A program made the translations under genes and the position numbers. The notes beneath the pieces are model-generated. The model was not told the DNA's origin. It did not search any database and was given only the letters and a program-made list of their open reading frames with translations. This document shows, one piece after another, positions 21,759 to 31,875 of a DNA stretch of 64,000 bases; the first letter of the stretch is position 1; each line of letters starts with the position of its first letter. The stretch comes from Tuctoria greenei (taxonomy: Eukaryota; Streptophyta; Magnoliopsida; Poales; Poaceae). The stretch spans positions 95,155,591 through 95,219,590 of the forward strand of contig JAYESD010000003.1 of NCBI GenBank assembly GCA_036927565.1, in the 5' to 3' direction.

Positions 21759-23320
21759 TGAATGTAGCCCTAGAGGGGGGTGAATAGGCCTTTTGAATTT
21801 TTGTTGGATCCTGCAACACTCAACAACAAGTTCAATACTAGAGAAATCGGACTAGTCCGGTAAAGTGCGGACTAGTCCGATGTTCACGGACTAAGTTGAT
21901 CAAGATTAATCGATTAGGTTGATTCTTCAATGTGTGCAGCAGAAATATAGAATCAAACAACAGTTTAACAGTTGTATATTGGATTGTATCACAATTAAGG
22001 CTTATGTTCTACAATTTATTGTAAATTGAACAATGTGTATCAAACCCTAGAGAAAGTTGATCAATTTGAGTGATGAACACAAAAAGGACAAGACACACGG
22101 TTTATCCCGTGGTTCGGCTACCACGAAGGCAACCTACATCCATGTTGAGGAGCCCACAAAAGGACCGGGTCTTCTCCAACCCTACCCTCGTCGGATCGCC
22201 ACGAAGGCCAACCCTCTTCCACTAATCACAAAGGGGTGAATAACCAAATTCAAGGGGCGTTCTCACATGTTGAGAGCTCCCTTAGATTACAAATCACAAT
22301 GCCACCAAAAACACACTCAAAAATTACAATTGAAACGCAGGAGTGTGTTAGAGATTCAAACCAAGAGCTTAATGATGTGTGCCAAGTGTCTCTCCAATGA
22401 TCTAGAAGTGATCCTCAAAGGATTGATCGATTTTGCACTTAATTTCGTGGAGAGAAGTGGTTTCTGAGTCTCTTGGGAGGTGTGACGGCGCTAGGGTTCG
22501 AGATATTGTAAAAGTGGGCCGTGCACCTCTATTTATATGGGGTTTCTAAAAGTGACTGTTAGGGTTCAGAAAGATCGGACTAGTCCGTGGTGGTCACCGG
22601 ACTAGTCCGGTGTGCTGTGTGTAGCAAACCCTAAGTGTCCCAAAATATCGGACTAGTCCGGTCGAAAACGGACTTGTCCGATTTCACTACTGGAAATCTT
22701 CGAACTAGTCCGATAGCCATTGGACTTGTCCGGACATATGAAACCCTAAGTGTGTTGGATGACAAGTCCGCACTTGGAGGACTTGTCCGATTTAGATCAG
22801 TGGGTATTTCGGACTAGTCCGTGTAAACATCGGACTTGTCCGAAGTGGATCAGAATGAATACCGGACTAGTCCGATTAGCAACGGACTTGTCCGATTTTG
22901 TGTGACTTGTGAAGTGTGTTGAGGACTAGTACGCCCTGGGGAGGACTAATCCGACTCAAGTCATAAAGATATCGGACTAGTCCGACAGATATCGGACTTG
23001 TCCGATCTGGTGCAGAAAGGATACCGGACTAGTCCGGTTGATATCGGACTAGTCCGGTCCTGTGTAACTTTGTGCAATATGTGTGTGTGCTTAAATATGA
23101 TTGAGCTCTTGGGTGTGTTTCCTTAACACACTCCATACACAATAATCTACTATTTCTTTTCCTTGAGCTCAAGTTCACTTTGCTCCTCATTATCCCTTCT
23201 TTTTGGTATTTTGCTCATTTTTCATTATTGGCCTGCATTCATCTCAACAAAAAGGTTAGGATCCCAATTGCTTGTCATAAATCATCCAAAACCCACAAGG
23301 GAGTCCTAGATGCACTTTCA
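21759..23320 (-). repeat. S2 3' LTR
   Basis: TG...CA bounded. TATAAATA is on the sense (minus) strand at 22537-22530. The segment 22566-23060 holds about 18 copies of a palindrome CGGACTAGTCCG alternating with CGGACTTGTCCG. Confidence 0.95.
22566..23060. repeat. Array of CGGACTAGTCCG / CGGACTTGTCCG palindromes
   Basis: About 18 copies in 500 bp, often in pairs about 20-30 bp apart, including an ACTAGT pair flanking GGTGGTCACC. The ACTAGT version is a perfect 12-bp palindrome; the ACTTGT version breaks only the centre. Clustered CNG/CpG-rich palindromes are known in Sirevirus LTRs; the core sequence differs from the S1 version. Confidence 0.92.
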
Positions 23321-23795
23321 ATCTCCCCCTTTTTGGTGATTGATGACAACCAATTGATATTTCACAAAATATGACAAAAAGAGATGAGATTTTCATAAAG
23401 TATGCACATATGACTCAAAAATACATCAAGCAGTAAGAGAAATATCCATATGTGCATTCTTTATGGTGGGATGCATAACTAAGTGCATTGAAACATTGAG
23501 AATGACATAATTTACATTGATGAATCAATACAAAGTACATATGTCATTTCAGGAGCAAAATTGCAGATTTCAACACATATTTGCAAATTAATTAAGCATT
23601 TCAACACAGAACCATAGTTAACATGTAAACAGCGTTAAGGCATTACAATCACAAAGAAAGATAAAGAGAACTCTCTCCTCGCACCCTACCACAGCTAAAG
23701 CTAAGACTCCCCCTCAATCTCTCCCCCTTTGGCATCAAGACACCAAAAAGAGAGAGAGGAGGGTTCTAAGATCTTCACTCTTCACTGTCGGTTCT
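23321..23795 (-). promoter_or_regulatory. S2 polypurine tracts and 3' noncoding segment
   Basis: The minus strand has CCAAAAAGGGGGAGAT beside the LTR (23321-23336) and two more purine tracts at 23708-23728. The latter lies beside the same short motif (TTGGCATCAAGACACCAAAA on the plus strand) found after the S1 env-like ORF. 23337-23700 is AT-rich and noncoding. Confidence 0.78.
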
Positions 23796-25355
23796 CTAAT
23801 CATCGTCTTCATCTTCTTCGCTTTCCGCTTGACGAGGAGGAGAGGGAGGAGGAGAGGAGTCGCTCGAGCCCCCAATGCCAAAGTAGGCAAGCTCGAAGGG
23901 GTTCAGAGGCCCGAGCTCGGTGAAGTCCGGGTCAGACTCCTTAGAAATCACTAGAGATCCAATGGGGTCGATCTCCAGCTTCTGGCAGATTTGCTTCATA
24001 TTGGCCTTTATATACTTCATGTCCTCCTTTCTTCTCTTGTTGAGCTTGTGGACCTTCACTTCGGTCTTTTTGCAGGAGGAGAATATGGCGGTCAGGTACT
24101 TGAGGATCCCACTAGCTGATCCTCTCTGAGGGGCTTCCCTAGAGGTAGGGATAGCCCTAGCACCGCTTCTTGATCTTGCTGGTGCCTCGGGACTGGTGGT
24201 CGGCGAGGGAGCAGCCTGGACACTCACTGGTTGAGGCTTCTGAGGCCTCAAAGGAGTGTGCTCCACATCCTTCACGAACTCAATACCTGTGACTTTCCCA
24301 ATCATATACGTGAGGTAGGGAGCATAGCCACATGACCTGTTAGGCGTGCAGGATATGTTGACCATATCATTCCAAATGTATTCCGCCACATCAAATGGGC
24401 GGTCCTTGCTTATGACTCTCATTAGGGTTCGGAGGTAACCCTGCACGCTCCCTGCATCTCCATCTTTAGGAGCAATAGTCTTCCTCAGCACTCTGTTGAG
24501 GACCACAAAGAATGGTTTCATGTTCTTTGTAGAGGGAGGGACATAATTTGAGTTCGGCTCATATAGGAATTTCATCCTATCCTTCTCCATGACACCTATG
24601 TTGTGGATGATCAGCCTGTCATGTCCAGAGGTGTCCAGATGGAGCAGATTAGCAAAGTCCTCTTGAGTGATACTATACTTAGATCCGTGTGTCATCCAAG
24701 TAACACTCTCTTCATCCTCACTTGAGAAGTGGCAAGTTGCAAAGAACTGTGCAATCACTTCATCATTCCAGTTATGCTTGAAGGCAAAGAGATCCTTCAG
24801 GCCATGCCTCTCAACTGCTGCAATGACTTCATCAAAAGCTGAGCACTTCTTATTCTTAAGGTGTGCCCAATCAATCCACTGACTGCGCACCACGGGGGTC
24901 TTCATCGGTAGATACACCGATTTGTAGAAGTCTGCATGGAAGTTGCACCAAAACCTTCCATCGACAGCTTGCTTTGGCCTGCCATACCAGTCAATGCTTC
25001 TGAACTTGGCTGCAGAATCACTGCCCTTGCCGTTGAACTTATCCTCAGTAGGGTCCCGGACCCCTTCCCTGGGAGCATGGAGCTTCAAGGGCCCGACTGG
25101 CCCCGTTGCTATCCCCTTGCCCTTGCCCTTGGCTTGGCGGGCACTTGCCGAGCTAGGGACACCACCAGCCTTAGAGGATGGCACCTTGGAGGCCGGCTTC
25201 TTCGCTAGCACTTTCCTTCGAACCTGAGGAGGGGAAGGAGCAGGCTCAGAGGGTCTTTCTTGGCGCTTCTTGCCAAGACCCGTCGAGGACCGAGGTGCCA
25301 CCTCGTGGTCCAACTCGGCCTCAAAGTCGGAGATTTCGTTGTTTGAGCTCGACAT
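23796..25355 (-). CDS. S2 env-like (Sirevirus extra) protein, 519 aa, intact
   Basis: Start chosen at the ATG giving MSSSNNEISDF; 22 more codons are open upstream (to 25421) but lie in what looks like leader. Layout: acidic N-terminus, basic Pro/Lys/Ser-rich region with KKR, KAKGKGK-type clusters (residues about 25-95) that could direct nuclear entry; a folded domain (about 110-360) rich in W/F/Y with WIDWAHLKNKKC and QFFATCHFS..WMTHGSKYSITQEDFANLL; a Pro/Ser/Ala/Arg linker; a basic helical stretch (about 420-460); a Pro/Ser and acidic tail ending EEDEDDD. It has the same plan as the decayed S1 ORF. No signal peptide or membrane helix, so a true envelope role is unlikely. Function unknown. 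It is the only intact full-length ORF in this 64-kb window. Confidence 0.85.
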   Translation of the reverse strand: MSSSNNEISDFEAELDHEVAPRSSTGLGKKRQERPSEPAPSPPQVRRKVLAKKPASKVPSSKAGGVPSSASARQAKGKGKGIATGPVGPLKLHAPREGVRDPTEDKFNGKGSDSAAKFRSIDWYGRPKQAVDGRFWCNFHADFYKSVYLPMKTPVVRSQWIDWAHLKNKKCSAFDEVIAAVERHGLKDLFAFKHNWNDEVIAQFFATCHFSSEDEESVTWMTHGSKYSITQEDFANLLHLDTSGHDRLIIHNIGVMEKDRMKFLYEPNSNYVPPSTKNMKPFFVVLNRVLRKTIAPKDGDAGSVQGYLRTLMRVISKDRPFDVAEYIWNDMVNISCTPNRSCGYAPYLTYMIGKVTGIEFVKDVEHTPLRPQKPQPVSVQAAPSPTTSPEAPARSRSGARAIPTSREAPQRGSASGILKYLTAIFSSCKKTEVKVHKLNKRRKEDMKYIKANMKQICQKLEIDPIGSLVISKESDPDFTELGPLNPFELAYFGIGGSSDSSPPPSPPRQAESEEDEDDD

Positions 25356-25995
25356 GATCTGAGAATGATTTTGCAAGAATGATGGTAAGTGATACAAGGC
25401 ATAGGTATGAAAATATAGCAATGAATTGCATTGAGGAATTGAAAAATTAGGTTTTCAGTTCAGAAACATCGAACTTGTCCGGTGCACAGGCACGGACTAG
25501 TCTGGAGGACCGGACTTGTCCGTGCATGGACCAGACTAGTCCGGTGTTCATCCTCAAAAACCTAACAGGTTGGTCAAGGGATGATTCCTAATGCAAATCT
25601 AGTCTAGCATACACGCAGTACATCAAATAAGCATGTATCTAGTGAAGGATGCTAGGCTATACGATCAACAATGGAGAAAAACAAGATTTCTAGGGTTTTG
25701 AAGAAAGTTACCGAAGAAATTGATTAAAGCTTGAAGGTTTGGGGGTCGGAGGCCGGACAAGTCCGCTAGCTTCAATCTCCAAGAGGTCAAGCTTGATCTC
25801 CGCCCAAATGTGGACTTTTTCGACGGAGGGAGCAGAGAATCGCCTTGGTAGCTCGAGCGCAAGAGAGAGGAAGGCGTGAGCAAATGTGGGGATGAGAAGA
25901 TTAGGGTTTGGTGGCGGCTAGGGTTATGGACACGAAAAATCGGACAAGTCCAGACATGATCTCTTCGAGTGGTTAAACTCTTTCTTGAAGAACCC
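25356..25995 (-). promoter_or_regulatory. S2 leader upstream of env-like ORF, possible 5'-UTR intron
   Basis: Contains four or five CGGACTTGTCCG/CGGACAAGTCCG motifs outside the LTR (near 25470-25550, 25757, 25942) and a C/T-rich stretch (25840-25920, minus). A candidate splice donor CG|GTAACTTTC (GT at 25711-25710) and an acceptor TTCTCAG|ATCATG (AG at 25360-25359), three bases before the start codon, would define a 353-bp intron. This is inferred from consensus only. Confidence 0.4.
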
Positions 25996-26007
25996 GCTCT
26001 GATACCA
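25996..26007 (-). promoter_or_regulatory. S2 primer binding site (initiator Met-tRNA)
   Basis: Minus strand TGGTATCAGAGC, two bases from the LTR. Confidence 0.95.
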
Positions 26008-26009
26008 AT

Positions 26010-27571
26010 TGAATGTAGGCCTAGAGGGGGGGTGAATAGGCCTTTTGAATTTTTGTTGGATCCTGCAACACTCAACAACAAGTTCAATACCAGAGAAATC
26101 GGACTAGTCCGGTAAAGTGCGGACTAGTACGATGTTCACAGACTAAGTTGATCAAGATTAATCGATTAGGTTGATTCTTCAATGTGTGCAGCGGAAATAT
26201 AGAATCAAACAACAGTTTAACAGTTGTATATTGGATTGTATCACAATTAAGGCTTATGTTCTACAATTTATTGTAAATTGAACAATGTGTATCAAACCCT
26301 AGAGTAAGTTGATCAATTTGAGTGATGAACACAAAAAGGACAAGACACACGATTTATCCCGTGGTTCGGCTACCACGAAGTCAACCTACATCCACGTTGA
26401 GGAGCCCACAAAAGGACCGGGTCTCCTCCAACCCTACCCTCGTCGGATCGCCATGAAGGCCAACCCTCTTCCACTAATCACAAAGGGGTGAATAACCAAA
26501 TTCAAGGGGCGTTCTCACACGTTGAGAGCTCCCTTAGATTACAAATCACAATGCCACCAAAAACACACTCAAAAATTACAATTGAAATGCAGGAGTGTGT
26601 TAGAGATTCAAACCAAGAGCTCAATGATGTGTGCCAAGTGTCTCTCCAATGATCTAGAAGTGATCCTCAAAGGATTGATCGATTTTGCACTTAATTTCGT
26701 GGAGAGAAGTGGTTTCTGAGTCTCTTGGGAGGTGTGACGGCGCTAGGGTTCGAGATATTGTAAAAGTGGGCCGTGCACCTCTATTTATATGGGGTTTCTA
26801 AAAGTGACCGTTAGGGTTCAGAAAGATCGGACTAGTCCGTGGTGGTCACCGGACTAGTCTGGTGTGCTGTGTGTAGCAAACCCTAAGTGTCCCGAAATAT
26901 CGGACTAGTCCGGTCGAAAACGGACTTGTCCGATTTCACTACTGGAAATCTTCGGACTAGTCCGATAGCCATCGGACTTGTCCGGACATATGAAACCCTA
27001 AGTGTGTTAGATGACAAGTCCGCACTTGGAGGACTTGTCTGATTTAGATCAGTGGGTATTTCGGACTATCCGTGTAAACATCGGACTTGTCCGAAGTGGA
27101 TCAGGATGAATATCGGACTAGTCCGGTTAGCAACGGACTTGTCCGATTTTGTGTGACTTGTGAAGTGTGTTGAGGACTAGTCCGCCCTGGGGAGGACTAG
27201 TCCGACTCAAGTCAGAAAGATATCGGACTAGTCCGACAGATATCGGACTTGTCCGATCTGGTGCAAAAAGGATATCGGACTAGTCCGGTTGATATCGGAC
27301 TAGTCCGGTCCTGTGTAACTTTGTGCAATATGTGTGTGTGCTTAAATATGATTGAGATCTTGGGTGTGTTTCCTTAACACACTCCATACACAATAATCTA
27401 CTATTTCTTTTCCTTGAGCTCAAGTTCACTTTGCTCCTCATTATCCCTTCTTTTTGGTATTTTGCTCATTTTTCATTATTGGCCTGCATTTATCTCAACA
27501 AAAAGGTTAGGATCCCAGTTGCTTGTCATAAATCATCCAAAACCCACAAGGGAGTCCTAGATGCACTTTCA
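26010..27571 (-). repeat. S2 5' LTR
   Basis: 1562 bp. Same palindrome array (about 26827-27310) and sense-strand TATAAATA (26789-26782). It is followed on the plus strand by the TSD GGTTG. Confidence 0.95.
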
Positions 27572-27941
27572 GGTTGGCAGCCACCAACTCCAAGAGAAGA
27601 GCACACCAGAATCGAACAAGCAGCCATGGCCGCCACCAATCAACGACATGCATGTGTAGGGCTACCTACTACTAATAGGCATCGATCTGCCCGCCGCCGC
27701 CGGGTGATCGATCAATAGCACTGCGTGCATCCTATTTTTGGATGTCTACAGCCGAGGCCTGAGAATGTGCGTGAGTCACCGGTGGTGGCACCCGAGGAGG
27801 CGAGCCTCCAGGAGACGATGCTCGCCCAATCGGCTGCCGAGGGTGGCGAGCCCATGTTGCAGAGGAGCCGAGCCAAAAAAATATGTGCGGGAGTCGTTCG
27901 ATGGGCGAGACTCGATCGCGAGCTTGATCCAAAGAAACCGT

Positions 27942-28030
27942 TTTGTGATTCGTACGTGGACACATGGAAAATATCTGGGAGGTGTTGTACAGGAGTTGAT
28001 TTGCAGTAGTGCTGCATAGAATTTTCTTCC
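27942..28030 (-). repeat. Mutator-like element right TIR
   Basis: Reverse complement begins GGAAGAAAATTCTATGCAGC; partner of 21083-21171. Confidence 0.88.
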
Positions 28031-29250
28031 AAACAGGGGATCGACCGAACCCTTCCTGGTGCCAAACTCAGTCAACTTCCACGTGTCAACTCCCTGTGGT
28101 ACCAGGATAATGATGAAGACTGATTCGCGTGCTTTTGGTGGCGGGAACCGACCCTTCTCCAGCTATAAATAGGACCCCCTACCCCTCACTTCAACACACA
28201 CCACTTGAGCATCATTCTATTGTATACACTACTTTTCTCAGTCCTTGGAGGACTTAGGCTGTAGAGAGGGGAGTCTCTAGTCCCAAGTCCAAATCAGGAA
28301 AGGAGTAGAGGGAGTCTCTCTTCCTAATTACAAATTGGGAAAGGTATGGCTCATGTATTCCTTCTTGTATTTGTGATTTTATGCATAATAAAGATATTAT
28401 CTTTAGTCTTCCTTTATACATATGTTTGGATGAAGCATTTTTTGTTTTATTGTAGAATCCATGTATGTGGTAGGAATAGTCTTTATGATTATGCCATAAT
28501 GATCTTACTCTATCATCATAAACACTATAAAACCCTACCATAGTCTAAGTAGTTATGATATGATCATGTTAATATGAATAACTTATGTTATGTCTCAACA
28601 TTGGTTCAACGATGTTTAGGTTAGTCATTGCCTTAGAGAGGTACTTGTACTCGAGCCTCTAAGGTGTTTACTTAACATGTAAGCGTGGTGCTTAGATACT
28701 TAAGTAGCGTTGGATGTCTCGTCGACCCTTGGATTGAATAGGTAGGTAGTAGCTGGTGATAGCGCTACCTGTCCTTTGTAATCCTCCATGCTCGGCTATG
28801 CCACAGGCTCTTGGCGGGAGTCGTCCTAGTATTGCTAGGGGTAAACCCATGCCCAATGTGTTGAATAACTTAGCATAAGGATTCCACCATTAACATGCTC
28901 ATTAATTATCCTAGGCTATGTATATGTATATTAGAGGCATTATAGGAGCAACTCACCAATTCTTAGTCTAATCTCCATTAGGACCCATTTACCCTTTAGA
29001 ACATATTGCTTAGGTGTGTGTCACACTACCCATATTATCAACTTACCCCTGTCATGATAATTGATTAGTATCCCATAGCTTGATCATAAGAATAGTGTTT
29101 ACTTTACTCTATTGCCTTCCTTTGGGATAAATACGATACCCTTGGGAATACTCATGGGTGAAACGCAACAACGTTATCATCCGTGCGCTTGCGGACCTCA
29201 TCTCTTTCGAGAGATGATCTGTGGTATTAAGAACTAACAACAATCATTTC

Positions 29251-29268
29251 TGTTGCTGTTGCCAGAGA
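29251..29268 (+). promoter_or_regulatory. C3 primer binding site, degraded
   Basis: TGTTGCTGTTGCCAGAGA, eight bases after the LTR end. It aligns with the Asp-tRNA PBS of C1 with several substitutions. Confidence 0.75.
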
Positions 29269-31000
29269 AGGTAAAGGAACTAAAGGATAGCTATCACTTG
29301 TGATTAAGCTATAGGTACTAATCGTTATTAGACAGGATTACCCTTGATTGTTTTATCCTTTTGTGTGAAAAATAGGGTAGTGTTGGCTAACCCATTTTAT
29401 GGGATGACCAACGAGGACGCAAGTGCTCAACTACAAGATGATTCAAGACGTACCTCAACAAATGTCTGCTAGGCAACACTCCTTTCGTGGAAGAATTCAG
29501 CTTCCAGTAGGAGCCAAAGTCATCCATCCCCAAGCTTGGAAGGCTCCAAGAGTTCTTGGTTTTCCTCCATCATGGGGTGGATAGTTGGCCCTTTATCCAA
29601 CACTCATGTCATGAGTTGGCTTTACCAATCCATGACCACACTCGTGCTGGAGCTGAAGGAGTCCTATTCTCATTCATCAAGGATGAGAACATGGTATCTA
29701 CTCAAGGAGTGGATTGAAGAATGCTCTAGTTCCCTTGGCTTGGCATGCACACCATTTAACAAGGTGGACATGCTAGTTGTGGAACTACACCTCCCATTGA
29801 AGTATCATGAAGATCAAGCCAATGGAGAGTTGTTTGGGACGATCCAAGTCAAGGATATTCACATTATTTGTGAAAATCCATATCAACATCGAACACTTAG
29901 GAATTATTTCTCTAATAACCATAAGGATCTTTCAAACGACAACTCCAACGGCTATCACCCACAAGGAGGTCAAGGGTGGAGTCAACACCACCCTTATAAA
30001 CAAGGAGGTTATGGAATTCCAAAGGACTCAAGTTCAACTAGCCTATCTTGAAGTATCCTGTCCATGGCCAAACAAGAAATCAAGACAACATCCACATGAA
30101 GCCCCTTACCAAGGACAAAAAACATAAAGAGCATTCAAGATCCAAGATATCCCACAATCACTTGTTGGGATTCCTACACTTCGATCAAGCCCATGCAACC
30201 TAGGGCAAGTGTGGATGAAGAGTTTCTTGTTTTACTGTGGAATCCACATGTCACCATGCCTAAGGAAGTCTTTGATTCATGATCAAAGTATGGGTTAACT
30301 CAAAGGAACATCAAGAAGGTCGAAGTGGCACCCCGAAAAAAGGACAAGCCTCACCATGATCATGAAACAATATCTTCAAAAAGAAAAAGTCATCAACAAG
30401 TCTTTATCAAGGTGACGAAGAGGCTAGGGCCACCATGTGGCCCACATGTCCGAATGACAGCCATAGTAATTTTGGCATGTCAAGCAGTAGAAGTTGTCCA
30501 CATCTTCAACTCCAGGATTGGACAACAAATCATTGAACCAAACAGGACAGAGGTAAGTCCCACTCATCGCACTTCAAAATTTCAGTGAGTCCTTGCCAAT
30601 AGGATAATTGGTAGTTATCTCATATTTGTTTCTAAATTGCATATTTGAATTTCTCATCATTTGCATTCACCATGTTTGAATTTCCACACTTGCGTGTTGG
30701 AAGGTAAAAGTTACAACCATCATAAAACTAAAACTTTGAATTAGGGAAGAAATTTAATTGCATATGAATTTTTGGCATGGACACTTAAATTTATTTTCCT
30801 AATTCAAACCAAAAAGATTTGCATTATGCCTCATTGCTTTCACAAGTTCTTTCAAGTCGGGCAAGACAACTTGACAATATGGTTCAATTTACTTTTGGCT
30901 AACGTAAATCATTTTCGAGTTGTTTTCCTTGTTCTTGATTGAATTGCAGCAGGACTAAAAAATTGTAAAGAGGTGGTTTGGCAAGAAAGTGGAGGCCACA
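29269..31000 (+). pseudogene. C3 internal 5' portion with Athila gag remnant
   Basis: An open stretch 29536-30051 (171 codons) ends in a region with YHPQGGQGWSQHHPYKQGGYG, which resembles the Gly/Gln/Tyr-rich segment after the zinc knuckle in Athila gag. Just before it, KDIHIICENPYQHRT occupies the place of the knuckle but has lost the second and last Cys. Together with the Asp-tRNA PBS this points to an Athila ancestor. The remainder is noncoding and aligns with C1 13576-15340. Confidence 0.55.
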
Positions 31001-31863
31001 TGATGAGGACATCACAATAGCGGAGACGCACATTGAACTGCAAGGACCAATCACAAGAGCACGAGCACGGTTATTAAATCAGCAGGTGAATTCGTTCCTA
31101 ACTTCTTTTGCATGTGAGTTTGAGAATAGATTGCTATGTGATGATTTAATTGTTATTAGGAATAATGGAGAAGATCAACAAGTGAAGGAAGGAGGCCTTG
31201 GGAGCATGGAGAACCAGCTGGGACGTCCACAAGTTGATGGAAACAGTTTACAACTCGGACTCGAGTTCAACTCGGAGTCCAAGAGCAGTCCAACTTAAAA
31301 CAGACTCCCAGGAGGCATACGGACTCCGTTTTCGACGTTCTACATATGCACGGAAAGAGGAGAAGATAAACTTTCCAATGGTTCTGGTCTCACCTCAAAA
31401 TTCCTCCGGAGTCATTGGGAATCGTCGAAACAAATCGAGTCCAGATTTCTGTCCGGTGCTGCGCCACCGAATCGGGCCTTTGGGCCTTGTATCCCGTAAG
31501 AGTCCATTAGGGACACGTCTAATCGTGTTTTGGTCGAACCCTAGCCTATAAATACTGCAGCCGCCGGTCATATTCGGTGGGTTTTGCTTAGATCAATAAT
31601 ATCGCCGTTCTACGGTTTGTGAGACCCCAACTTCGCGATTTCCGATCGTGTCTTCTACTTCTTGCTCGTGTTCTTGGTTGCACTTGCAGGGATTAGCCTT
31701 CTTGGCGAGGTCAAGCGTGTGCAGCATGGTTGATAACCAACGGAGCCGTGGTGTAGTGATTGCAGGGGTACTCGTACCGCTCGAGTGCCGCGGATCATCA
31801 ACGTCGAGTTCTCCACCCCAATCGACATACCTTTCGTAAGATCAGGCCTAAACTTACTCATCA
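31001..31863 (+). repeat. G1 5' LTR
   Basis: 863 bp from TGATGAGGAC to ACTCATCA; TATAAATA at 31547-31554. Confidence 0.94.
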
Positions 31864-31865
31864 AT

Positions 31866-31875
31866 TGGTATCAGA
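31866..31875 (+). promoter_or_regulatory. G1 primer binding site (Met-tRNA type)
   Basis: TGGTATCAGA just after the LTR, matching the first ten bases of the initiator-Met complement; the match stops there. Confidence 0.82.

Larger units (their letters stand above)
21759..27571 (-). mobile_element. S2: compact Sirevirus-like element carrying only an env-like ORF
   Basis: Two 1562-bp LTRs flank only 2689 bp of internal DNA. Minus-strand order: 5' LTR (26010-27571), Met-tRNA PBS, about 640 bp leader, one intact env-like ORF (25355-23796), PPTs, 3' LTR (21759-23320). The TSD GGTTG is perfect (21754-21758 and 27572-27576). LTR comparison by eye gives about 33 substitutions, mostly transitions, and two 1-bp indels (about 2%), so the insertion is fairly recent. 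No trace of gag or pol. Mobility would need proteins from an autonomous Sirevirus. Confidence 0.92.
21083..28030. mobile_element. Non-autonomous Mutator-like element, interrupted by S2
   Basis: Long terminal inverted repeats (89 bp, 7 mismatches) and flanks AAACAGTG (21075-21082) and AAACAGGG (28031-28038), a duplication of 8, possibly 9, bp with one mismatch. Without S2 the element is about 1.13 kb. Long TIRs with an 8-9 bp duplication suggest the MULE class. No transposase is present. The interior (21172-21753 and 27577-27941) is GC-rich, unlike the surrounding retrotransposon DNA, and could be captured host sequence. The short ORFs there match nothing I recognise. Confidence 0.78.
20723..29242 (+). 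repeat. C3 5' LTR, split by a Mutator-like element
   Basis: LTR sequence occupies 20723-21082 and 28031-29242. Minus the insertion and one 8-bp TSD it is 1564 bp, equal to the 3' LTR. It begins TGTTGACGGC and ends TAACAACA. The TATAAATA box (28164-28171) lies downstream of the insertion, so the core promoter is physically intact. Confidence 0.9.

Noticed and set aside
22566..23060. Regularly spaced palindromes resembling a CRISPR array
   Set aside because: The repeats are only 12 bp, spacing is irregular, the array is inside a plant LTR and is duplicated in the other LTR.
23796..25355. Reading the S2 ORF as a true viral envelope
   Set aside because: No signal peptide, membrane helix or cleavage site; only its position recalls env. 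Nothing suggests an infectious agent.
25665..26087. 140-codon minus-strand ORF at the S2 leader
   Set aside because: Starts inside the LTR and runs across the PBS into the leader; no motif.
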